The notes beneath the pieces are model-generated. The model did no database searches. It was given only the letters and a program-made list of their open reading frames with translations, and had not been told where the DNA came from. The position numbers were made by a program, and so were the translations under genes. From a virus: 64,000 nucleotides of DNA. Positions 1 through 7,432 of this stretch are shown piece after piece; positions within the stretch are counted from its first letter, which is position 1; the number at the start of each line of letters is the position of its first letter. The stretch is from positions 1 through 64,000 of the IMG/VR virus record IMGVR_UViG_3300024999_000055; one strand, given 5' to 3'.

Positions 1-2
1 TT

Positions 3-3000
3 ACTGATGAATTAAAAACTAAACTTACAGCAACATTACAAAATCAAGATGGATTTAAAGATTTTAAACCTCAAGAATTAGATAATTTTGTTAGTAGTTT
101 ATTAAAATCACAAGATGTATTAGAGCAAATAAAAAAATCTGGTGGTATAGAAATATTTACTGCTAATTTAATAGATAATGGTTTTGCTAGTGCATTTAGT
201 AATATTAATAAAGATTTTAATGAATTAAGTAAAAATACTAATAAAACACAACAAGATATAGATGATTTTAATAATAATGCTGTAAGTAAATTAACAGAGA
301 AATTAAGTTATCTAGGCAATCCTGTTGCAGAGAACGTAGCAAAAGTAATAACAGATAAATTTGGTTTATCAATAAGTGAAGTAAAAGAAAAAATATTTGA
401 TTTTAATGGTGCTATAGAATCAATCCAAAAAACAACAACTGATACATCAGATAAAATAGAATTATACAATCAACTATTAGAAAAATCTAAAGAATCCAAT
501 AATGATGCAGCTCAAGAAGTAATGAAACACGTTGATAAACATAAAGATTTATATGATGTTGTTGATGTTGAAAATGGAATGTTGGTATTAAATACTTCTA
601 AACTTGAAGATTTAAGAAGTAAAACAATTGAAACAGCAATGGTAACTACTAAAGCAGAAATAGCAAAAGCTGAAGTAGTATCTATTCAAACACAGGCAAG
701 ATTAGCACAATATAATTTAGAAATTGAAAAATTAAATACATTAATAAATTTACAAAATTCATATGAAAATATTAGTAAAATTATAGACAGTCAAGTTGCA
801 TCAGGTGATCTTTCAAGAGTAGATGCTGTAGAAAGATTGGCACAAGCAAGTAGAGATATAGGGGACGCTTTTGTTGCTAATAAATTAAAAGAAGTAAAAA
901 CTCTTGAAGATGCAAAAAAAGTATATGGTGAATGGAGAAATTCACAAGGTTATAATGAATATGAAGATTCTAAAGAATCAGATGCAATGTGGGAAAAGAT
1001 TAAAGGATATGTAAAATTAAAAGATGCTGTAGAAAAAAGTAATGCAGTTATTAACTCTCCTAATCTTGGCGTTAAAGATCCTAACTCAACAACCAATGCA
1101 AAATCAGCAGAAGCATTAGCATGGGAAAAAGTAACAAATGAAATAAAAACTTACGATAATGCTCTTAAATCACTAGAAGATACCACTTCTAATATGATTA
1201 AAGGTTCTAAAGATCGTAGAGATGCACTTCATGCTGAGAATTTAAAAATAAAAGAACAGATTGATTATCTTAAACAACAAAGAGATGGGTTAAATAGCAC
1301 ATCTATTTCTACACCCACTTCTACAACTACCTCTAGTAATCTTACAGGAGTTAAATATGCAGATATTATAAAACGTGAAGTAGCTAAATATTCTAATTCA
1401 GGCATAACACCAGAACTTATTGCAGGTATGATAAAAATAGAATCTGGTTTTAATCCTAATGCTAAAAATACTAAATCTGGTGCTAGTGGTCTTATGCAAT
1501 TTTTACCTTCGACATGGAAAAGTGAAGGTGGAGGGGATGTATTTGATCCTGAATTAAATATTCAACGTGGAGTAGCATATCTTGCTAAACGTATTCAATG
1601 GGCAGGAGGAAATCTAAATGCTGGTATTAAAGGTTATGGTGAAGGTACGAATGAATATTTAAATAAAGTTTTAAATGCTTCCGGACAATTTGATAGTAAT
1701 TTATCAAGTATAACTGGAGTAACTTCTTCTCTTTCTAAATCTGAATTAACAACTGAAAAATTACTAGAAGATAGAGTAAAACATCAAGAAGAAATAAACT
1801 CTAAAATATTAGAATTAGAGAAGAAATTTGCTCAAAATTCTAAAGAATGGTATACAGATTTATGGCAAGAAACTGACAATATAATTGCTGAATTTGAACA
1901 AAAAAGCAATTTTTCAAAATCTAAATCAGAAAGTATGTCTAAATCTTCTCCTGAATACAGAGATGAATTAGAAATTCAGAAATTTAATACTACAGGTATT
2001 CAAAAACAATTAGCAGAACAAGCTAAACAAATGGATCAAGCCATTGAAAATATGAAGAAAGGAATCACAGAAGGTACTTTTAAAGATAAGCAATTCTTAG
2101 AAGAAACAATAGAAAAAAGAAAAGCATTATCTGCTAATTGGTGGAATAAACAAAAAGAAATAGTTGATAAACAAGCAGAAATAACTGCTAGTGAAGTTGA
2201 AGCAATAACAAATAAAATAGATGAATATAATATGTCATTATCTATTGCTCAATCTCAACAAGAGATGAATATAAAAGGAACAGAAAAATATAATAATGCT
2301 TTAAAAAATGAAATTCTTCAATATTCTAATATAGAATCTGCTTTAAAATCAAAACAAGCAATATATCAAAAAGAATTATCTGATACTGCTTTAGGAACAT
2401 TAAGATATGAGGAATTACAGAGAGCAATAAGTGATACAACTAAAGAAATATTAGATAATCAAAAAGCATTATATGATAAGAAAAAGCAAATCATAGATGA
2501 TACAATTTCTTTAATTAAAGAAGCATATGAAAAAGAAAAAGATATAGCATTAGATGCAATTGACGAACAAATGGAAGCAGAAGAAAAAAGACACGATCAA
2601 GTAAAAGATAATCTTGATGATGAATTAGATCAATATAAAGATTCTATTAATCAAAAATTAAAATTACTTGATGAATTATCTGCTACAGAAGATTATGATG
2701 ATAATATTAGTAAATTAAATAAAGAAAAATTAGATATTCAAAAGCAAATTGACTATTTAGGCAATGATGATTCATATGAAGCAAAAGAAAAAAGAGAAAA
2801 ATTATTAAAAGAATTAGCAGATAAACAAAATGAAATTGATAAAGCACAAAAAGATAGAGAAAAAGAATTAAGAAAAAATTCTTTGAATGATCAATTAGAT
2901 GCTTATGAAAAAGATGTTAAAGAAAAACAGGAAGCAGAAGATGATAAGTATGAAGCTGAAAAAGAAAGATTAGATAAACTTAAAACAGCTACAGAAAAAC

Positions 3001-3815
3001 ATTATCAAGATATGATTGATAATGAATTAAATTTTAATAATATAAGCAAAGAATTATTGAAAGGTAACATTGATAATACCATATCAGAATTAAAAAGATT
3101 ACTAGTATTTATTAAGAATAATATTAGTAATTTAGGTCAAGGTGTAGGAAATACTCTTGCTAATGATATAAACAATAGTATTGATCAATTGACTGGAAAT
3201 TTAGGTAGCAATAACAATCCTGTAAACTCAGGAAATAGTGGGAATAATGGTAATAATAATCAACATAGCCAATATTGGCCTTACAGATCGCAAATAAATA
3301 ATATTATTTATGATAAAAAAATGTGGCAACAAGGATATGAAACTGGCAATCAACAAATGATGAAAGATGCAGAAGAGGAAGCAAAATTATATTATAATCA
3401 ATTGCCAAGTAATATTGTTAATTTATTAAAAAGTATGAATTATAGCACTGCTTCTGATTGGTATAAGAACAATGTATATCATGAGGGTGGTTTAATATCT
3501 GGTGAAAACCCTTCTAAAATAATGGATATAGTAAATAAATTATTTAATACTTCTCCTAATGAAAGTATTGTAAAAATGTTAAAAGGAGAACTTGCTATTC
3601 CTGAAACAAATGTAATGAAAAACTTTATACCTAATATGCAGAATTTGGTTAATAGTTTTATACCTAATATAACTCCTTCAGTAGTAACAAATGGTGGTAA
3701 TAATTATTATCTTACAGTTGAAGTTGCTACTATGAATGCAAATAATAAAAAAGATGTTGATAGTGTTAGTAAATCTCTAATTGATGGGATAAGAAAATTA
3801 GGGAAATCAGTATAA
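3..3815 (+). CDS. Tail tape measure protein with lytic transglycosylase domain (5' partial)
   Basis: The tape measure protein fills the tail tube, sets tail length and, in this type, also cuts peptidoglycan during DNA entry. The frame is open from the window edge, so the N-terminus is missing; 1,270 residues are present. A soluble lytic transglycosylase (SLT) domain lies at about residues 452-545, with the catalytic Glu at 480 in IKIESGFNP, then GASGLMQF and GYGEG. Residues about 830-1010 are a Glu/Lys-rich coiled coil, followed by an Asn/Gly-rich linker near 1066-1090. It stands directly before the Dit-like gene, the usual tail gene order. The internal ATG at 522 lacks a convincing ribosome binding site and is not taken as the start. 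Confidence 0.93.
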   Translation, partial: TDELKTKLTATLQNQDGFKDFKPQELDNFVSSLLKSQDVLEQIKKSGGIEIFTANLIDNGFASAFSNINKDFNELSKNTNKTQQDIDDFNNNAVSKLTEKLSYLGNPVAENVAKVITDKFGLSISEVKEKIFDFNGAIESIQKTTTDTSDKIELYNQLLEKSKESNNDAAQEVMKHVDKHKDLYDVVDVENGMLVLNTSKLEDLRSKTIETAMVTTKAEIAKAEVVSIQTQARLAQYNLEIEKLNTLINLQNSYENISKIIDSQVASGDLSRVDAVERLAQASRDIGDAFVANKLKEVKTLEDAKKVYGEWRNSQGYNEYEDSKESDAMWEKIKGYVKLKDAVEKSNAVINSPNLGVKDPNSTTNAKSAEALAWEKVTNEIKTYDNALKSLEDTTSNMIKGSKDRRDALHAENLKIKEQIDYLKQQRDGLNSTSISTPTSTTTSSNLTGVKYADIIKREVAKYSNSGITPELIAGMIKIESGFNPNAKNTKSGASGLMQFLPSTWKSEGGGDVFDPELNIQRGVAYLAKRIQWAGGNLNAGIKGYGEGTNEYLNKVLNASGQFDSNLSSITGVTSSLSKSELTTEKLLEDRVKHQEEINSKILELEKKFAQNSKEWYTDLWQETDNIIAEFEQKSNFSKSKSESMSKSSPEYRDELEIQKFNTTGIQKQLAEQAKQMDQAIENMKKGITEGTFKDKQFLEETIEKRKALSANWWNKQKEIVDKQAEITASEVEAITNKIDEYNMSLSIAQSQQEMNIKGTEKYNNALKNEILQYSNIESALKSKQAIYQKELSDTALGTLRYEELQRAISDTTKEILDNQKALYDKKKQIIDDTISLIKEAYEKEKDIALDAIDEQMEAEEKRHDQVKDNLDDELDQYKDSINQKLKLLDELSATEDYDDNISKLNKEKLDIQKQIDYLGNDDSYEAKEKREKLLKELADKQNEIDKAQKDREKELRKNSLNDQLDAYEKDVKEKQEAEDDKYEAEKERLDKLKTATEKHYQDMIDNELNFNNISKELLKGNIDNTISELKRLLVFIKNNISNLGQGVGNTLANDINNSIDQLTGNLGSNNNPVNSGNSGNNGNNNQHSQYWPYRSQINNIIYDKKMWQQGYETGNQQMMKDAEEEAKLYYNQLPSNIVNLLKSMNYSTASDWYKNNVYHEGGLISGENPSKIMDIVNKLFNTSPNESIVKMLKGELAIPETNVMKNFIPNMQNLVNSFIPNITPSVVTNGGNNYYLTVEVATMNANNKKDVDSVSKSLIDGIRKLGKSV

Positions 3816-3893
3816 TAAATAATATTTACTATAGAATTGTTAATCTAATTTAGCCATTCTATAGTTTAAATATTAATAATTGAGGTGATTATT

Positions 3894-5255
3894 ATAATTA
3901 GAAATTCTACAAATTTTATTTTAAATGGTATCACAAATCAAGAGTTAAAAATTATAAATTGCAATATCAATAATGGAATGCAAGAAGAATTTTTTATGCA
4001 CCCCATTGAATTAACCACAACACAAATTAAAGGACGAGATGAATTATATTTACAATATAAAAGAAATAACACTTTTAATTTTAATGTAACTTTTGCGTTT
4101 GAAAATACTTTTACTAATAATGATCTTAGGGTATTAAAAAGATTATTAAATAGTGAATATTTTATTCCATTGCAATTTATTGATGAATCAGATGATCAAA
4201 CTTCCTTAAATTATATTTATTATATTATGTTATCAGATGAATCTACATTAACTCATAATTGTTTAAATCAAGGATATGTAACATTAAATTTTTCATCTAA
4301 ATCCCCTTATTCTTTTTCAAATTTTATGGAATCTCAATTATATGATTTTTCTTCTATAACAGAAACAATAACAATACTCAATGATAGTTTATCATCTAAT
4401 GCTAATAATATTTGGAAAACTCAATCAGGTAGTTTTACTTATTCAGCAAGTGGTGCGACAAGTACAGCACTTAATTCTATAATTTATTCAGGTGATAATA
4501 CATGGGAACCTTTAATTGGTTCTGATAATACTTCTTTACCTATAACTGCACAAATAACATTTACTACTCCTAATAATTTAACAGGATTATCTATTTTAGG
4601 ACTCTTGGATATAAGAAAAGATAATACTAATATGTATAGATGTAAAATTACTAGTTCTACAATGTATTTATCTAAGGTAATATCTGGTACAAATACAGAT
4701 TTATCTACTATAAGTAATACTATTAATATTAATACAACATATACAATTACTTTATCTCTAACTTCTGTAGGTGTTTTAACAGCAAAATTATATTCTGGGG
4801 TAAATATAAGTGGAACATTATTACAAACAATTACAACAACAAATACATTATTAACGGGTGGTTTTTCAATAGGTATTGGTGGAGATACAGGAGTTATTCT
4901 TAAAAATGCTATTTTTACTACTCCTGATATTTATCCACAAAATGATATTATATTTGTTAATAATGGTGATATTAATTGTAAACCAGAAATATATATTGAA
5001 AAAGTAAAAAATGGAGATTTTTCTATTGTTAATTTATCTAATTCAGGAATAGAATTTAAATTTACCGGATTATTAGATGAAGAAGAATTAGAGATAAGTA
5101 ATGAATATGAAATTATTAATACTTCTTTGGTTGCCACTTATCGTTATGATAATCATAATGGGATTTTTTTAAATTTACTACCTTATAGTGTAAATAATTT
5201 AAGAGTAATAGGTACGGCAAAGTTTTATTTTAAATATCAATATAAATATTTGTAG
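3894..5255 (+). CDS. Dit-like distal tail protein, probable ATA start
   Basis: This is the tail gene between tape measure and Tal, the position of the distal tail (Dit) protein that joins tail tube and baseplate in siphoviruses. The N-terminal part (about residues 1-140) ends with the FSSKSPYSF-type stretch common in the siphovirus tail component family. Residues about 160-330 are Ser/Thr/Asn-rich beta strands that look like an inserted carbohydrate-binding beta sandwich; the C-terminus (about 345-453) returns to the tail fold. GAGGTG at 3882-3887 is followed after 6 bases by ATA at 3894. The only canonical codon nearby, GTG 3885, lies inside the ribosome binding site itself, so AUA initiation is inferred. 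The family assignment rests mainly on gene order. Confidence 0.72.
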   Translation: MIRNSTNFILNGITNQELKIINCNINNGMQEEFFMHPIELTTTQIKGRDELYLQYKRNNTFNFNVTFAFENTFTNNDLRVLKRLLNSEYFIPLQFIDESDDQTSLNYIYYIMLSDESTLTHNCLNQGYVTLNFSSKSPYSFSNFMESQLYDFSSITETITILNDSLSSNANNIWKTQSGSFTYSASGATSTALNSIIYSGDNTWEPLIGSDNTSLPITAQITFTTPNNLTGLSILGLLDIRKDNTNMYRCKITSSTMYLSKVISGTNTDLSTISNTININTTYTITLSLTSVGVLTAKLYSGVNISGTLLQTITTTNTLLTGGFSIGIGGDTGVILKNAIFTTPDIYPQNDIIFVNNGDINCKPEIYIEKVKNGDFSIVNLSNSGIEFKFTGLLDEEELEISNEYEIINTSLVATYRYDNHNGIFLNLLPYSVNNLRVIGTAKFYFKYQYKYL

Positions 5256-5372
5256 TGGTATTAATAGAATATAAATATAATTATACTTGACTTTGTGATA
5301 TTAGGTATGTTAATATAATAGTAGAAATATTAGTTGGTTTTAGCGATTTGATATGTTACTTCCTTTCTACTT

Positions 5373-5401
5373 TTGAAAAATACATATACATGGTGTATAA
5401 T
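5373..5401 (+). promoter_or_regulatory. Sigma-A type promoter of the 5428 repressor gene
   Basis: TTGAAA (5373-5378) and TATAAT (5396-5401) are separated by 17 bases. The site lies 26 bases upstream of the small HTH gene, inside the tail gene cluster. Confidence 0.75.
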
Positions 5402-5427
5402 ATATTGTGGATAAGGAGTGAGTTGAG

Positions 5428-5628
5428 ATGACAGTAAAAAATAGATTGAAGGAAATATTGGATGAGCGTGGAACAAAAAATGTATGGTTGGCTGAAAAAG
5501 CAAATGTGAATAATTCAACGCTTGGAAATATAATAAAAAATAGACATAACCCAAGTATAGAAGTTGCTATTAAAATTGCAAGAGCGTTAGGTATGAAGGT
5601 TGAAGATATTTGGATTGTTGAAGATTAG
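5428..5628 (+). CDS. Small XRE/Cro-family HTH regulator
   Basis: A 66-residue DNA-binding protein made of a single lambda-repressor-like helix-turn-helix domain: WLAEKANVNNSTLGNIIKN gives the HTH, followed by PSIEVAIKIARALGMKVEDI, the typical third and fourth helices of this family. It has no oligomerisation or cleavage domain, so it resembles Cro or small plasmid repressors rather than CI. AAGGAG stands about 9 bases before the ATG. It has its own consensus promoter and lies between two tail genes, so it is probably expressed in the prophage state, apart from the late operon. The operator is not evident. Confidence 0.9.
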   Translation: MTVKNRLKEILDERGTKNVWLAEKANVNNSTLGNIIKNRHNPSIEVAIKIARALGMKVEDIWIVED

Positions 5629-5673
5629 GATTATTGTATATTAAAAAATTTTATTGTATATTGAAATTTATTA

Positions 5674-5702
5674 TTGACAACAATAATTTTATCCTCTATA
5701 AT
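5674..5702 (+). promoter_or_regulatory. Sigma-A type promoter
   Basis: TTGACA (5674-5679) and TATAAT (5697-5702) with a 17-base spacer, upstream of the two small genes at 5767 and 6125. Confidence 0.82.
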
Positions 5703-5766
5703 AAGTTTATAAGTTGGTAGCAACATTTAACTAACTTGTAAATTTAAATATGGAGGTGTTTTTATT

Positions 5767-6087
5767 TTGTTCAATCAATTAACTAATTTAGAATTTGAAG
5801 AAATCATGGGAAACTTAACAGATGGACTTTGGTTGAAAGTAGTTTGCGATAGTGTAACAGTAAATGTATTCTATCCAGAGTTTGAATTTTTAGTATTTAA
5901 TTCTGGTAAATATCAATTTGGACACTTAGAGTATAACGAGGAAAACAATTATCAGAATATTTGTATTGATACAGATAATGTTGTTGAAATACATAGGAAT
6001 AAATACTCTCCTATGTTTCGTGCTGAACAAATTATTTTAACTATGTATGATGATGTTAGAATATTTTTAGAAACAGAAAATTGTTAG
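5767..6087 (+). CDS. Hypothetical acidic 106-residue protein
   Basis: I do not recognise this protein. It is acidic and rich in aromatic residues, with no signal peptide, membrane segment or Cys pair. Translation starts at TTG 5767, placed 10 bases after a strong GGAGGTG. It has its own promoter at 5674 and is followed closely by another small gene at 6125. Its promoter and leader resemble those of the unrelated gene at 13014, so both look like independently transcribed accessory genes set inside the tail region, perhaps acting on the host during lysogeny. That role is inference only. Confidence 0.7.
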   Translation: MFNQLTNLEFEEIMGNLTDGLWLKVVCDSVTVNVFYPEFEFLVFNSGKYQFGHLEYNEENNYQNICIDTDNVVEIHRNKYSPMFRAEQIILTMYDDVRIFLETENC

Positions 6088-6124
6088 GATAATTGTTTAG
6101 TATAATTATTAGGAGGTATTGATA

Positions 6125-6328
6125 ATGTTAAAAAGAAAACCGATTATTTGTGTCAAAGATTCTAATGATTCAAAGATATTCAGTTATAAGAATTGTTTTA
6201 TTGGATGGGCATTAGATATCCCTATTGAATTTTTAACTGACCTTAACTATAAACAATTCTGTAAGTTTTTAGATGTTGGATATCCTAGTCATCAGATTGA
6301 GAAATTTGAATTGACTGGTAAATTCTAA
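6125..6328 (+). CDS. Hypothetical 67-residue protein
   Basis: Starts at ATG 6125, 8 bases after AGGAGG; an in-frame TTG two codons upstream is less well placed. The protein is short, basic at the N-terminus (MLKRKP) and has no recognisable motif. It follows the 5767 gene by 37 bases and is probably cotranscribed with it. Confidence 0.65.
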   Translation: MLKRKPIICVKDSNDSKIFSYKNCFIGWALDIPIEFLTDLNYKQFCKFLDVGYPSHQIEKFELTGKF

Positions 6329-6349
6329 CCCTTTTATATCTAATTTTTC

Positions 6350-6378
6350 TTGACACATTTATTTTTATATTGTATAAT
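6350..6378 (+). promoter_or_regulatory. Consensus sigma-A promoter
   Basis: TTGACA (6350-6355), 17-base spacer, TATAAT (6373-6378). It gives a leader of about 165 bases before the antirepressor gene at 6550, including the mini-ORF at 6435. Confidence 0.85.
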
Positions 6379-6434
6379 AGTATACAAATAGGTAACTTGT
6401 ACTATTATATTGTTAATTTAAAGGTGGTGTTATT

Positions 6435-6476
6435 ATGAGAATTAGAGATAGTCCTTTAATTATGGTTTATAATTAG
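6435..6476 (+). CDS. Possible 13-codon leader peptide
   Basis: AAGGTGGTG is followed 6 bases later by ATG and 13 codons (MRIRDSPLIMVYN). It lies in the leader between the 6350 promoter and the antirepressor gene. It could be a regulatory leader peptide or the remnant of a longer gene. The only support is the ribosome binding site and position. Confidence 0.35.
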   Translation: MRIRDSPLIMVYN

Positions 6477-6536
6477 TTAATAAATTTTATAAAAAATAAT
6501 AAATTTAAAATTAAAGGAATATAAAATAAAAGGAGA

Positions 6537-6551
6537 ATGTGATAATCACAT
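6537..6551 (+). promoter_or_regulatory. Palindrome overlapping the antirepressor start codon
   Basis: ATGTGAT-A-ATCACAT is a 15-base palindrome with 7-base arms; its last bases include AT of the ATG at 6550. The nearest ribosome binding site (AAAGGAG, 6528-6534) is 15 bases from that ATG. It may be an operator half-site pair or an RNA hairpin that shortens the effective spacing. Confidence 0.5.
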
Positions 6552-7353
6552 GGAAAATAATTTAATGATTTTTGACAATGAAGAATTTGGACAGGTTAGA
6601 TGTATTAAAATTGATGATAAACCTTATGCAGTAGCAAATGATGTTGCCAAAGCATTAGGATATAGCAATACAAGGGATGCAATTACCAAGCATTGCAGGG
6701 GTGTCGCAACCTACGACATCCTTACAAATGGAGGTATACAGGAAATGAATGTAATTCCTGAAGGTGATATTTATCGTCTGATTGTTAAAGCAGCAGATCA
6801 AAATAAGAATTTAGAAATTAAGGCAAAAGCAGAAAAATTTGAAAAATGGGTATTTGAAGATGTTCTTCCTTCTATTCGCAAACATGGTGCATACATAACT
6901 GATGAAGTATTAGATAATATAATCATCAGTCCAGAATACGGTATTAAATTATTTACAGTATTAAAGGAAGAAAAAGATAAAAGAATTGAAGCAGAAAATA
7001 AATTATTAGAACAGCAACCAAAAGTAGATATGTATGATGCTATAATGGATGATAGTGGTTTATTGAATTTTATTCAAGTTGCTGGTTTATTTGGAGAATG
7101 TGGACGCAATTCTCTCATGAAAATATTGCGAGAATCGAAGATCCTCATGGATGGTGAATTTACAAGAAATGTTCCTTATTCTCAGTATTTAGGTGATAAC
7201 GGATATTTTGAAACTGTGGTAAGACCAAGAAAAACAAAAGAGGGAATGCAAGATATAATTACTACACTTTGCAAACCCAAAGCGTTAACACTAATTAAGA
7301 AAGTTTTAGATAAAAAGAAAGAAAAAGAAAATTTACTTGAAGAAGCGAATTAA
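6550..7353 (+). CDS. Phage antirepressor (Bro-N plus KilA-C type domains)
   Basis: A 267-residue protein. Residues about 1-110 are a Bro-N domain: FGQVRCIKIDDKPYAVANDV, ALGYSNTRDAI and WVFEDVLPSIRKHGAY are classic for the family. Residues about 150-255 form a KilA-C-like DNA-binding part (NFIQVAGLFGECGRNSLMKI, then LCKPKALTLIKK near the end). Such antirepressors counter the phage repressor or bind DNA at induction. It has its own promoter (6350), and the start overlaps a palindrome that may control it. A terminator follows at 7360. Its place between Dit and Tal is unusual, since antirepressors normally sit in the early region. Confidence 0.9.
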   Translation: MENNLMIFDNEEFGQVRCIKIDDKPYAVANDVAKALGYSNTRDAITKHCRGVATYDILTNGGIQEMNVIPEGDIYRLIVKAADQNKNLEIKAKAEKFEKWVFEDVLPSIRKHGAYITDEVLDNIIISPEYGIKLFTVLKEEKDKRIEAENKLLEQQPKVDMYDAIMDDSGLLNFIQVAGLFGECGRNSLMKILRESKILMDGEFTRNVPYSQYLGDNGYFETVVRPRKTKEGMQDIITTLCKPKALTLIKKVLDKKKEKENLLEEAN

Positions 7354-7359
7354 TATATT

Positions 7360-7392
7360 AAGAGGTGATATAAATTATCATCTCTTTTTTAT
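7360..7392 (+). terminator. Rho-independent terminator after the antirepressor gene
   Basis: AAGAGGTGAT (7360-7369) pairs with ATCATCTCTT (7377-7386) through a 7-base loop and runs into a T tract. It closes the regulatory island before the next tail gene. Confidence 0.8.
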
Positions 7393-7432
7393 TTTCAATA
7401 AATAAAAATATTAATACAAGAGGTGAAATTTA

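Noticed and set aside
7368-7404. Mini-ORF starting ATA after GAGGTGAT
   Set aside because: It resembles the other AUA starts, but the sequence is the terminator stem and T tract, which explains it fully.
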